DNA of 64,000 nucleotides. Origin: Hypericibacter adhaerens. GTDB lineage: Bacteria; Pseudomonadota; Alphaproteobacteria; Dongiales; Dongiaceae. Position 1 is the stretch's first letter. Every line of letters starts with the position of its first letter. A program made the translations under genes and the position numbers. The stretch covers positions 3,189,001 to 3,253,000 of the forward strand of contig NZ_CP042582.1 of assembly GCF_008728835.1 (NCBI RefSeq), in the 5' to 3' direction. This document shows, one piece after another, positions 34,385 to 43,142 of this stretch. The notes beneath the pieces were generated by a model that saw only the letters and a program-made list of their open reading frames with translations, made no database searches and had not been told where the DNA came from.

Positions 34385-35449
34385 GTGACTGAACAATCGG
34401 CTGGCACGGCCCGCCTCAATGATATTCGGTCGCCCCGAAACGAGGGTCGCCAACGGGTCGGTGTTCTCCTCGAGGTGCCGCAGGTCTTGCGGAGTCTGGG
34501 CCATGAGCCCGCGGATGTTTTCCCATCCGCGGGCCTGGAGCTCTCGATCCTCGATAGCCCCGAGAACGAAATCACATTCGTCGCCATGGGGCGGCTCCTC
34601 CATGCCTGCTCCCAGCGGACGCGCTGCGAGCATTTCGGGTTGTTGGCGGGGCAGCGGCTCGCATTGCAGTCGCTCGGGCTGGTCGCCGAGTTCATGCAGA
34701 CCGCCGGCACGCTCGAGCAAGCTCTTCAGGATCTGGTTTTCGGTCAGGCCCGGAATGCCGACGGTGCCGTCTGCTATCTCCGGCGCATGGAGCATTTCTC
34801 GGTTTTCGGCTATGCGATCTACCAGCCGGAAACGCCCGGCATGAACCAGATCATCGATGGCGCTCTCGCCCTGGCGCACAACGTCATCACAGCGCTGGCC
34901 GGAAAGATCGTGATCGAGGCCGCGTTCTCCCACACGGCGCCCGCCGACATCGTCCCGTTCAAACGGGTCTTCGGTGACCAGGTGCGTTTCGACGCGGAGG
35001 AGTCCGGCCTGCTGCTGCCGTCCTCCGCCTTGCGCTCACCGATCAGAACCGGGAATGCCGGGCAACGGGCGCAGATTCAGGCTGTTCTGCAGGCCCATTC
35101 GACATTTCGCAACCCCGACGTCTCGTCCCAGGTGAAGCGCCTGCTTCGCACGCGCGTGATCTCCAGCGAGTCGTCGATCGAGGAGATCGCGCGGCTGCTC
35201 TCCTTGCATCCGCGCACCCTGCTTCGCAAGCTCAAGACGCAGGAAACGACCTTCCGCGAGCTGCTGAGCGAGACCCGATTCGAGGTCGCCTGCCAGCTTC
35301 TCGGCGGGACGCGTTTGAGCATCACGCAGATCAGCTCGGCCATCGGTTACGCGGAGACCGCCGTCTTCAGCCGCGCGTTCGAGCGCTGGTCGGGCCTGCC
35401 CCCGTCGGAATGGCGGGCGGCCCGGAAGCGAAGTGCGCCGCCGTCTTAG
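34385..35449 (+). CDS. AraC-family regulator with arabinose-binding-like N-domain
   Basis: 354 residues. The C-terminal AraC HTH pair is clear: SIEEIARLLSLHPRTLLRKL, then SITQISSAIGYAETAVFSRA and FERWSGLPPSEWR. The N-terminal 200 residues match the arabinose-bd type found in OruR/ArgR-like regulators (LSILDSPENEITFVAMGRLL, FGLLAGQRLALQSLGLV). GTG start at 34385 behind AAGGGACA. Its place beside a porin and the arc genes, and its relation to the OruR group, suggest amino-acid (perhaps ornithine or arginine) control, but the target is not shown. Confidence 0.87.
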   Translation: MTEQSAGTARLNDIRSPRNEGRQRVGVLLEVPQVLRSLGHEPADVFPSAGLELSILDSPENEITFVAMGRLLHACSQRTRCEHFGLLAGQRLALQSLGLVAEFMQTAGTLEQALQDLVFGQARNADGAVCYLRRMEHFSVFGYAIYQPETPGMNQIIDGALALAHNVITALAGKIVIEAAFSHTAPADIVPFKRVFGDQVRFDAEESGLLLPSSALRSPIRTGNAGQRAQIQAVLQAHSTFRNPDVSSQVKRLLRTRVISSESSIEEIARLLSLHPRTLLRKLKTQETTFRELLSETRFEVACQLLGGTRLSITQISSAIGYAETAVFSRAFERWSGLPPSEWRAARKRSAPPS

Positions 35450-35482
35450 GCGCGACGCCGCCTCCTCGATCCTCCGACCGGC

Positions 35483-36082
35483 CTAGCGATCGATCTTCAG
35501 GATCTTGGTACCCTCGATGCCGAGGCCGGCCATCAGTCCCTGCTGGCCGAAGATGTAGGCATAGATCTCGGCCTGCAGCGTCGTGGTGGTCATTTTCTTG
35601 CCGAAGCCTTCATCGGCCACGACGATGGAGGGGCCGACGCCGATCTCCCATCCGTCCGACTTGTTCAGGTAATTGATCGCGTTGGGCGTCATCAGGAATA
35701 GTACGTAGCTGAAGCGCTGGATGCCGACCTGCAACCCGTAGGAGGCGGCCGAAGAGCTGTAATAGGCCACGGTCTTTCCGCCGACCCGCAGCGCGCCCTC
35801 GCCATAGGCACCACCGATCAGGAAGCCGGCCTTCGCGATCTCAGGGAAGATCAGGATGCCCTGGGCCTTCTGCCCCAAGGCCTTCGCGCCTTCGTCGCTG
35901 GCATAGAGAGACTGGAGCGCGCGGGTCGCATCGGCGTCGATCTCCGGTCCGGACCCCGTGATAGCTCCGGCCTGGCGGGGCAGCAGAGCGACCGCCCCGG
36001 CCGCGGCCATGGCCCCGAGCAGCAAACGGCGGGCGAAGGGCCTGCGGAACGCCCCATCGTCCCTGCCGGCAATCCTGTTCAT
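35483..36082 (-). CDS. SYLF/YSC84-domain exported protein
   Basis: 199 residues. Twin-arginine-like N-terminus (RRPFARRLLLG, hydrophobic core, cleavage near AGA) followed by a SYLF domain: AKALGQKAQGILIFPEIAKA, GGAYGEGALRV, YYSSSAASYGLQVG and VADEGFGKK. SYLF proteins bind lipids or phosphoinositides in eukaryotes; bacterial members are exported and of unknown role. ATG 36082 is preferred to a longer frame. Confidence 0.88.
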   Translation of the reverse strand: MNRIAGRDDGAFRRPFARRLLLGAMAAAGAVALLPRQAGAITGSGPEIDADATRALQSLYASDEGAKALGQKAQGILIFPEIAKAGFLIGGAYGEGALRVGGKTVAYYSSSAASYGLQVGIQRFSYVLFLMTPNAINYLNKSDGWEIGVGPSIVVADEGFGKKMTTTTLQAEIYAYIFGQQGLMAGLGIEGTKILKIDR

Positions 36083-36167
36083 CGGAACCTCATCCCATTC
36101 GTCGCGACATGGTATCGATCTCGGCTGCCCCCGATCGATACCGGGGACAGCCACGGAACGGACACTT

Positions 36168-37040
36168 CTACTCCGGCAGGGCGCTGGCGAGGAAGAGCGC
36201 TTCGAGGATGGGGCCGGGAGGCCGATCGCCGAAGTTGGTGCGCAACAGATGCGTCAGCTCCTTGGACACGAAGATCTGGCTGAGGGCGCGATCCACCGCC
36301 ACGCGGAAATCCTCGTCGTCGCGCCGCAGCCCGAGCGCATAGGTTTCCGCGCTCAGCATCAGGTCGCCGATCTTGAGCTGGTCGGAATTCGACTGCTTCA
36401 GCAGATCCACCAGGATGCCGCGGTCGCCGAAGAAGACCGAGATCTGATTGGAGGCGAGCGCCTTGGCGCCCTCTTCATAGGTGTTGAAAGTGACGATGTC
36501 GGCATTGACCTCGAGCTTCTTCAACGTGTCGCGCAGGACCGTCTCGGTCGTGGTGGCCGATTTCACGCCGACCTTCTTGTCCCTGAGGTCGTAGAGAGAG
36601 CTCGGACCGTCGGCACGGTAAAGGACGGCGGCGCCGGTGATGAAGACGGGCACCGAGAAGCTCACGATCTCCCGGCGCTTGAGCGTGACCGTGTCGGGCC
36701 CGCAGAGCAGGTCGACCTTGTTCTGCCGCAGGGCGTCGAACCGCGTTTCGGTCGTCACCGTGACATATTGGGTCTTGAGGTCGGGCAGGCTGTAGTTCGC
36801 CTGCAGACGCCGCACGACCGCATTGCAGATATCGACCATGTAGCCTTTGGAGGTGCCGTCGGCGTCGGCATAGGAGAAGGGCTTGGTATCCGCGCGCACG
36901 CCGAGGCGTATCGTCCCGTTCTTCTTCAGGTCGTCGAGCGTGCCCGCTTGCGCCGCCCCCGCACCGATGATCATCGTCACGGCAAGGACCAGGCCCACCG
37001 CCGCGCCCAGCAATCGAAACGATCTCCAGCATTCCCGCAT
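36168..37040 (-). CDS. Amino-acid ABC transporter periplasmic binding protein, orphan
   Basis: 290 residues, type 3 solute-binding fold (GltI/glutamate-aspartate like). Signal peptide to about residue 32, then GTIRLGVRADTKPFSYADAD, GYMVDICNAVVRRL, RFDALRQNKVDLLCGPDT and SFSVPVFITGAAVLY. No permease or ATPase genes adjoin it, so it must use a transporter encoded elsewhere or serve as a sensor ligand carrier. Start at ATG 37040 with GGAG upstream. Confidence 0.88.
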   Translation of the reverse strand: MRECWRSFRLLGAAVGLVLAVTMIIGAGAAQAGTLDDLKKNGTIRLGVRADTKPFSYADADGTSKGYMVDICNAVVRRLQANYSLPDLKTQYVTVTTETRFDALRQNKVDLLCGPDTVTLKRREIVSFSVPVFITGAAVLYRADGPSSLYDLRDKKVGVKSATTTETVLRDTLKKLEVNADIVTFNTYEEGAKALASNQISVFFGDRGILVDLLKQSNSDQLKIGDLMLSAETYALGLRRDDEDFRVAVDRALSQIFVSKELTHLLRTNFGDRPPGPILEALFLASALPE

Positions 37041-37656
37041 GTCCGGCTCCATCTCCCCGTGGATTGCACCCACCGAAGCGCCCGGTCAGGCGAGCCTTCC
37101 CGACGCTCCGATGTCTCGGGTGTCCCTTGGGCCGATCATGGTCGCTCTATGACCCCGGTCCCCGCTCCTTCAAGGATGGGGCGAAACCACACTCCCGCCC
37201 AGCCCCTAATTGGACCTTTGTCCTATTCTTCGCCGCGCCGCGAAACACGCGTGACGCTTGCATGTCGAGAATCGGTCCAACTTCCCGGGGCTCTGCGTTG
37301 AAGAGACGGCGTCGAGGAATAGGGAAAGTTGGGTAGCGGACCCCGAGGCCGCCGCCATCCTCATTTGTTAATAGAAATCAAGGGGCGGAACGGCCGCCTC
37401 CCGCGGCTTCACGGTACCGGGTGGCGGATTCCAAGGCGGTGCGCCGATCGCGGGGCCCGGCCAACATTAACGCCGGGCACAGGTTTGACATCGCGTCGAG
37501 AGGCTCGGGACGCATGGCGGGCCTCGGAGGCAACGGGTCGGCTGGTGTATCCTGGCGCCCCGGGGCGAGCCGGATCGGGGGCAGGGCGTGTCACCCTGCC
37601 GAACAGTTCGGGATCCAATCACGAGATCCCCGCCCGGAAAAAAGAGGAGTCCAACG
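37041..37656. other. Gene-poor gap between binding-protein gene and small secreted protein
   Basis: About 600 bases. Open frames exist in several phases but have no ribosome site, no similarity that I recognise and different codon positions from true neighbours. A TTGACA at 37485 has no matching -10. I see nothing supportable beyond promoter sequence for the flanking genes. Confidence 0.45.
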
Positions 37657-37935
37657 ATGACGACGAAACTTCTGATCGCCGCTGCCGCTGTTGTCGGCGT
37701 GGTTTTCTCCACCGCCGCGATGGCGACCTCATACACGGCCAACAACAAATGCGCCATGTATGCGCGCGATCTGGGATGGGATATCGATCTCATGGGCCCG
37801 GGTGGCAAGACGGATGCCGCCAGCCAGGCGCTGACTCAGGGTCAGGATGAATGCTCCAAGGGCAAGTTTGACGACGGCATCGCCACCATCACGGGCGCGA
37901 TCAAGGAGCTGGGGCTGCCGGTCAACGAATATTGA
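37657..37935 (+). CDS. Small secreted protein
   Basis: 92 residues. Signal peptide MTTKLLIAAAAVVGVVFSTA with cleavage after AMA, then a soluble 70-residue domain with two cysteines (NKCAMYA and QDECSKG), likely a disulfide in the periplasm. AAAGAGGAGT sits at ideal distance before ATG 37657, and a strong terminator follows. I do not recognise a family. Confidence 0.82.
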   Translation: MTTKLLIAAAAVVGVVFSTAAMATSYTANNKCAMYARDLGWDIDLMGPGGKTDAASQALTQGQDECSKGKFDDGIATITGAIKELGLPVNEY

Positions 37936-37972
37936 GATTGCGGCGCCCTCTGAGGGACGCCGGAGCGGAAGC

Positions 37973-37999
37973 GGCGGGCCCGCAAGGGCCCGCCGTTTT
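37973..37999 (+). terminator. Intrinsic terminator
   Basis: Perfect nine-base stem GGCGGGCCC (37973-37981) / GGGCCCGCC (37986-37994), GCAA tetraloop, followed by GTTTT. About 38 bases after the stop of the small secreted protein gene. Confidence 0.88.
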
Positions 38000-38023
38000 C
38001 CTTTCCGCCGAAGGCCTATCCCG

Positions 38024-39619
38024 TCATTCCGGCAGCCCCGCCTTCCGCAGACCCTCGGCAAACACCGCAAGGTCCTGCGGCCGGCGGATCGGGAGCCAAT
38101 CGGCCAGCTGCGAGATCCGGAGCGCAGGATCGAGCTGGCGCAAATGGGTCATCGCCCGACTGGCCTCATGAGGCCGATCCGCCAGCGCATGGCAGGCCGC
38201 GATGATGGCGACGACCATCAGGAAGCTCGGCAAGTGGCCGAACGACTTCTCGGCCCAGGACGAGGCGACGTCGAAGCGCCCCGCGAACATATGCGCCGCC
38301 GCCAATCCGGCCTGCATCCGGTAGATCTCGGGATCGAGAGGGCTCAAGCGCAAGGCGTGCGTGAAATGCCGGATGGCGCTGTCCGGCTCGCCGTTCCAGG
38401 TCCTCAAGAATCCGCCGAGGAACCATGCCGACGCGAGATTCGGATTGAGCGCGAGCGCCCTGTCGATCAGGGCGATGCCGCCCTCCAGGTCGCTGGTCAG
38501 GTGGCTGAGCGCGTGACCGCTGCGCGTGAGGGCGACCGCATCGTCTCCGCCCCGCTCGACCGCCAGACGCGCCAGACGGACTCCCTCGGCGATCTCCCGC
38601 GGCCGGTCGGTCATCCATCCGTTGACCTTGCGCCAGAAATAGCACCAGGCCGCCATCCCATAGGATGAGGCGAAATTCGGATCGAGCTCGAGCGCCTGAT
38701 AGAACTGGGCCAGCGCCTCGTCGATGGCCTCCCGGGTGCCGCCATGCAGGTTCGCCAGTCCGCGCAGGTAGTAGTCGTAGGCGCCGAGGCTCTCGGTCGG
38801 CTTGCGTTTCGCGCGCTTGATCTCCGCGCGCTCCAGTTGCGGGGCGATGGCCCCGACAACGCTCGCGGTCAGCTCATCCTGCAGCTCGAAGATGTCGTGA
38901 ATGCTGCCTTCGAAGCGTTCCGACCAGAGATTGGCGCCCGTGGTCGCATCGACCAGCTGCCCGGTGATCCGCACGCGGTTCGCCGCCTTGCGCAGGCTGC
39001 CTTCGAGCAGGTAGCGCACGCCCAGCTCCCGCCCTATCCGCTTCACATCGACCGTCTGCCCCTTGTAGGTGAAGCTCGAGTTGCGGGAGATGACGAACAG
39101 CCAGCTCATGCGCGACAATGCCGAGATGATGTCCTCCACCACCCCCTCGACGAAGTAGTCCTGGGTGGGATCGCCGCTGAGGTTGAGGAAGGGCAGCACG
39201 GCGATCGACGAACGATCCGGCAGGGTCAGTCCCGGGGCGGAGAGTTCCTGCAGCCTGGCCGGGGGCGATCTCTCCGAGGAATCGGATTCCCGCACCTCGC
39301 CCACGAACCGATAGCCCTTGCGGGCGACGGTGCGAACCAGGCGCTGCTCCTCGCCGCTGTCCCCGATCGCCTTGCGTACCGCGTTGATGTGGCTGGTCAG
39401 GGTCGATTCCGAGACGATCCGGCCGCCCCACACCGTCTCGATCAGGTCGTCCTTGGTGACGACGCGGTCGCGATTGCGCAGCAGATACATCAGCAGGTCG
39501 AAGACCTGCGGCCCCACTGCGATCGTCTCGCCGCCGCGGGTGAGCTCCCGCCGGTCGGGGTCGAGCACATGATCCCCGAAGACGAGCCTCACCGCTCCCT
39601 GACGCGCGCGAGCATCCAT
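38024..39619 (-). CDS. Winged-helix (CadC/OmpR-type) regulator with TolB-like and TPR domains
   Basis: 531 residues. Residues about 10-110 are an OmpR-type winged helix (PQVFDLLMYLLRNRDRVVTK, WGGRIVSESTLTSHINAVR, TVARKGYRFVGEV). Next comes a TolB-N-like segment (SSIAVLPFLNLSGDPTQDYF, then VEGVVEDIISALSR; LGVRYLLEGSLRKAANRVRI), then TPR repeats (LAQFYQALELDPNFASSYG). No receiver domain and no obvious membrane helix. This architecture is common in rhizobia, with few known targets. Divergent from the NmrA-like/cupin pair, which it may control. Confidence 0.88.
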   Translation of the reverse strand: MDARARQGAVRLVFGDHVLDPDRRELTRGGETIAVGPQVFDLLMYLLRNRDRVVTKDDLIETVWGGRIVSESTLTSHINAVRKAIGDSGEEQRLVRTVARKGYRFVGEVRESDSSERSPPARLQELSAPGLTLPDRSSIAVLPFLNLSGDPTQDYFVEGVVEDIISALSRMSWLFVISRNSSFTYKGQTVDVKRIGRELGVRYLLEGSLRKAANRVRITGQLVDATTGANLWSERFEGSIHDIFELQDELTASVVGAIAPQLERAEIKRAKRKPTESLGAYDYYLRGLANLHGGTREAIDEALAQFYQALELDPNFASSYGMAAWCYFWRKVNGWMTDRPREIAEGVRLARLAVERGGDDAVALTRSGHALSHLTSDLEGGIALIDRALALNPNLASAWFLGGFLRTWNGEPDSAIRHFTHALRLSPLDPEIYRMQAGLAAAHMFAGRFDVASSWAEKSFGHLPSFLMVVAIIAACHALADRPHEASRAMTHLRQLDPALRISQLADWLPIRRPQDLAVFAEGLRKAGLPE

Positions 39620-39819
39620 GCCGCCTGTCCAACAAGCAATTGATAATAGGGGAATTTGGTGCGGCCGGTCGCCGGCCCCGACCTTTCCGCCAGGAGATAC
39701 TACCGCGACCCGCGATCATTTTTGGACAAAAACCCAAGGCAAATTGGAGGCTGCCGCAAAGTCTTTCCGCACAGGCCCGCCCATCCTTCGTCCATCGATT
39801 CTTGCACGGAGGAATCAAC

Positions 39820-40572
39820 ATGAAGATCGTCGTCATCGGCGGCACCGGCCTCATCGGGAGCAAGGTCGTGTCGCATCTTCGCGAAAAGGGCCACGAGGTC
39901 ATCGCGGGCGCGCCCAGCACGGGCATCAACACGATCACCGGCGAAGGACTGGCCATGGCCATGGCAGGGACGCAAGTCGTCCTCGACCTTGCCAATTCGC
40001 CGTCGTTCGAGGACGAGGCCGTGATGACCTTCTTCAAGACGGCCGGCCGCAACCTCCTGGCTGCGGAGGCGGCAGCCGATGTGCGCCATCACATCGCCCT
40101 CTCGGTCGTCGGCGCCGATCGCCTGCCGACAAGCGGCTATCTCCGCGCGAAGATCGCCCAGGAGGATCTGATCAGGGCGTCCGGCATTCCCTACACGATC
40201 ATCCGCTCGACCCAGTTCTTCGAGTTCGTTCCCGGCATCGCCCAATCCGCCACCGACGGCCAGACGGTTCGCCTCTCGCCGGCCCTTCTGCAGCCTGTCG
40301 CTTCCGACGATGTCGCCGCACTGGTGGCCAAGACGGCCTTGATGGCGCCGCAGAACGGCATCATCGAGCTGGCGGGACCGGAACGCATCGGTCTCGACGA
40401 CCTCGTCCGGCGCTACTTCCGTGCCAAGCGCGATCCCCGCAACGTGGTCACGGACATTCATGCGCGCTATTTCGGCGCCGAGCTGAACGACAAGTCACTG
40501 ACCCCGGACGCCAACCCGCATCTCGGCACGGTGCATTTCGAGGATTGGCTCGGACGCGCCGCGGCACGGTAG
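39820..40572 (+). CDS. NmrA-like NAD(P)-binding oxidoreductase (atypical SDR)
   Basis: 250 residues. N-terminal Rossmann motif VVIGGTGLIGSKVVSHLREKG, then a LSVVGADRLPTSGYLRAK segment and SGIPYTIIRSTQFFEF, typical of atypical SDRs close to NmrA/QorB. These bind NAD(P) and act as quinone or flavin reductases or as redox sensors. ATG 39820 follows GGAGGAAT. The cupin gene follows by 118 bases in the same direction. Confidence 0.88.
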   Translation: MKIVVIGGTGLIGSKVVSHLREKGHEVIAGAPSTGINTITGEGLAMAMAGTQVVLDLANSPSFEDEAVMTFFKTAGRNLLAAEAAADVRHHIALSVVGADRLPTSGYLRAKIAQEDLIRASGIPYTIIRSTQFFEFVPGIAQSATDGQTVRLSPALLQPVASDDVAALVAKTALMAPQNGIIELAGPERIGLDDLVRRYFRAKRDPRNVVTDIHARYFGAELNDKSLTPDANPHLGTVHFEDWLGRAAAR

Positions 40573-40690
40573 CCCGCCGCCTCCGGCGGCGTCGATCCAG
40601 CGCCGCCGTGCCGAGCCTTGCATCCAATCCAGAGCAGCAACCGGGGCCGGCGAGCCAGACAGGCGCCGGTCCCAACCACGGAGGAACAGA

Positions 40691-41104
40691 ATGTTCTCGC
40701 GGCTTTTTTACAGCGCCATTTTCGCGGCTCTCGCGCTGTCCCCCGCTATGGCCGACGACGCGTCGAGGTCCAAGGTGACCGTGGTCTTCGACCATGTCCT
40801 GCCGAACGTGCCCGGCAAGAGCATGCGGGGCGTGCTCGTCGAATATGAACCCGGCGGCACGTCGGCGGCACATACCCACCCGAACTCCGCCTTCATCTAC
40901 GCGACGGTCCTGGAAGGCGCCATTCGCAGCCAGGTCAATGACGGCCCGGCGACGGTGTATCGCGCCGGCGAGAGCTTCGCCGAGCTGCCCGGCGACCATC
41001 ACGCCGTTAGCGAAAATGTCAGCGACACCGAGCCCGCGCGACTGCTGGCTGTTTTTGTCGTCGACACCGACGAAACGAACCTCGTCATCGACGACCAGCC
41101 GTGA
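40691..41104 (+). CDS. Exported cupin-domain protein
   Basis: 137 residues. Signal peptide (FYSAIFAALALSPAMA) and a single cupin barrel with HTHPNSAFIYATVLEG and the second motif PGDHHAVSEN; the histidines would bind a metal. Small exported cupins of this kind are common and uncharacterised. GGAGGAACA precedes the ATG. Probably cotranscribed with the NmrA-like gene. Confidence 0.86.
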   Translation: MFSRLFYSAIFAALALSPAMADDASRSKVTVVFDHVLPNVPGKSMRGVLVEYEPGGTSAAHTHPNSAFIYATVLEGAIRSQVNDGPATVYRAGESFAELPGDHHAVSENVSDTEPARLLAVFVVDTDETNLVIDDQP

Positions 41105-41165
41105 GGGAACGGTCCGGTCGTCGCGGCCATGATGCCTGGGCGGCACAATAGGAACGGCGACGTTG

Positions 41166-42353
41166 CTAGATCAGCCCGCGTTTGGCCAGGTTGCGCATCA
41201 GCTGGCTGGTGCCGAAGCGCCAGGCCGGGGCCTTGTCGCTGGTGACGACGCGGTTGGTCAGGCTGCCGAGGGTCGGCGTGGCGATGGTGACGATGTCGCC
41301 GATCTCGTGGGTGAAGCCCTGACCCTTGCCCCGCCGGTCCTGGATCGGCGCGAACATGGTGCCGAGATAGAGCACCACCCCGTCGGGATACTGGTGATAG
41401 GGCCCGATCAGCTGATGCACCAGATCCTCGGGGTCGCGGCTGATCTCGGCGATCGAGGAGCCGCCCTGGAGGCGGAACTGGTCCGGCCCCTCGACCCGCA
41501 GGCCGATATCGGCCTTGCGCACATGGTCGAGGGTGAAGCCGCCGTCGAACAGCCGCAGGAACGGGCCGATGGCCGAGGAGGCGTTGTTGTCCTTGGCCTT
41601 GCCCAGGAGCAGCGCCGAGCGGCCCTCGAAATCGCGCAGATTGACGTCGTTGCCGAGCGTGGCGCCGACGATGCGCCCGGCCGAGGAGACCGCCAGCACC
41701 ACCTCGGGCTCCGGATTGTTCCAGACCGAGCCCGGATGGATCCCGATCTCGGCGCCATGGCCGACCGAGGCCATCGGCTGGGCCTTGGTGAAGATCTCGG
41801 CATCGGGCCCGATCCCCACCTCGAGATATTGCGACCAGAGCCCCTTCTTGATGAGCAGCTCCTTGAGCGCCATGGCCGCCGGCGAGCCGGGCTTCAGCGC
41901 CTTGAGATCGCTGCCGATGGCGGCGACGATCTCGGCCCTGACCCCGGCCGCTCGCTCCGGCGCACCCCGCGCCTGCTCCTCGATCACCCGCTCGATCAGC
42001 GAGGTGACGAAGGTCACGCCCGAAGCCTTCACGGCTTGCAGATCGATCGGTGCCAGCAGCGAGGGCCTGGCCTCGTTCCGTCGGTCGGTCGGGGTGTTGG
42101 CCAGGATCTCGGCCAGGCCGCCGATCACCTCGCCTTTGGCGGCCTTGGCGGCCTTGGCCGGATCGGATTGCTCGCAAAGCTGAGAGACCGTCGGAAAGGC
42201 GGCCGTGATATCGACGACCGTCTCGCCATCGAGCCGCACGACCGAGGGCCCCTCGAGCTCCGGCCGCCAGACCCGCCCGATCAGGGTCGCGGACCGGGCA
42301 TCGTTCGGCAGGGTCGTCGCGACCGACAGGGTCAGCGGCAGGGGATGGCTCAT
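41166..42353 (-). CDS. Fumarylacetoacetate hydrolase-family protein
   Basis: 395 residues, FAH fold. The metal-binding acids are visible in NNPEPEVVLAVSS and GNDVNLRDFEGRSALLLGKA, followed by GLRVEGPDQFRLQGGSS. Length and the long N-terminal domain resemble the sugar-acid dehydratases of this superfamily (such as 2-keto-3-deoxy-L-arabinonate dehydratase-like members) more than true fumarylacetoacetase. Last gene of the thirteen-gene operon, 9 bases after the enoyl-CoA hydratase gene. Confidence 0.85.
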   Translation of the reverse strand: MSHPLPLTLSVATTLPNDARSATLIGRVWRPELEGPSVVRLDGETVVDITAAFPTVSQLCEQSDPAKAAKAAKGEVIGGLAEILANTPTDRRNEARPSLLAPIDLQAVKASGVTFVTSLIERVIEEQARGAPERAAGVRAEIVAAIGSDLKALKPGSPAAMALKELLIKKGLWSQYLEVGIGPDAEIFTKAQPMASVGHGAEIGIHPGSVWNNPEPEVVLAVSSAGRIVGATLGNDVNLRDFEGRSALLLGKAKDNNASSAIGPFLRLFDGGFTLDHVRKADIGLRVEGPDQFRLQGGSSIAEISRDPEDLVHQLIGPYHQYPDGVVLYLGTMFAPIQDRRGKGQGFTHEIGDIVTIATPTLGSLTNRVVTSDKAPAWRFGTSQLMRNLAKRGLI

Positions 42354-42362
42354 GACGGTTCC

Positions 42363-43133
42363 TCAGCGGCGCTTGAAGAGCGGCGCGCGCTTTTCCTTGA
42401 AGGCCTGGCGCCCCTCCATCGCGTCCTCGGTCGCGAAGCAGACGGTCTGGAGGTCGCGCTCGTATTCTATAGCCTTGTCGAGCGGCATCGAGAAAGCGGC
42501 GCGGAGATTGAGCTTCGCCGTCTCAGCCGCGATCGGCGCCCGCGCCGCGATGGCGGCGGCGATCTCACGGGCCCGGGCCTGGAGCTTTTCCGCCGGCACG
42601 ATCTCGCTCACCAGCCCCCAAGCCAGCGCCTTCTCCGCCTCGATCGGGTCGCCGGTCATGATCATGAGCGCCGCGTTGGAAGGCCCCACCGCATGGGCGA
42701 GATGGACCGCCATGCCGCCGCCGCCGATCCAGCCGAGCTTGATCTCGGGTGCCGCGAAGCGCGCATTGGGCGAGCAGATGCGGATGTCGCAGCTCATCGC
42801 CGTCTCGAGCCCGCCGCCGAAGGCATAGCCATTGACCGCCGCGATCGAAGGCTTCACCAGCTTGCGCACGGCGTCGCAATAGTCGGGACGCGAGCGGAAG
42901 GCCCAGGGCGTGGGATAGGTGTCGAGCTCGCGGATGTCGGAGCCGGCGCAGAAGGATTTCTCCCCCGCTCCCGTCACGATCACGGCCCGCACATCGTCGT
43001 CATGGTTGCAGCGCTCGGTTGCCTCGATGATCTGCTGGATCATCTCCGGCGTCATGGCGTTGAGCTTGGCCGGTCGGTTCAGCGTGATGATCGCGACCTG
43101 GTTCTCGACCGTACAGAGGATGTTCTCGTCCAT
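42363..43133 (-). CDS. Enoyl-CoA hydratase/isomerase family protein
   Basis: 256 residues, crotonase fold. FCAGSDIREL forms the oxyanion loop; both hydratase glutamates are conserved (Glu110 in GGGLETAMSCD, Glu130 in APEIKLGW). So true hydratase chemistry is likely, on an acyl-CoA made by the CoA transferase encoded two genes upstream. ATG 43133 has AGAGG eight bases upstream; a TTG two codons earlier is possible. Confidence 0.92.
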   Translation of the reverse strand: MDENILCTVENQVAIITLNRPAKLNAMTPEMIQQIIEATERCNHDDDVRAVIVTGAGEKSFCAGSDIRELDTYPTPWAFRSRPDYCDAVRKLVKPSIAAVNGYAFGGGLETAMSCDIRICSPNARFAAPEIKLGWIGGGGMAVHLAHAVGPSNAALMIMTGDPIEAEKALAWGLVSEIVPAEKLQARAREIAAAIAARAPIAAETAKLNLRAAFSMPLDKAIEYERDLQTVCFATEDAMEGRQAFKEKRAPLFKRR

Positions 43134-43142
43134 CTCCAACCT

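Noticed and set aside
37041-37656. Several short open frames in the 600-base gap
   Set aside because: No ribosome sites, no recognisable similarity and overlapping phases; judged non-coding.
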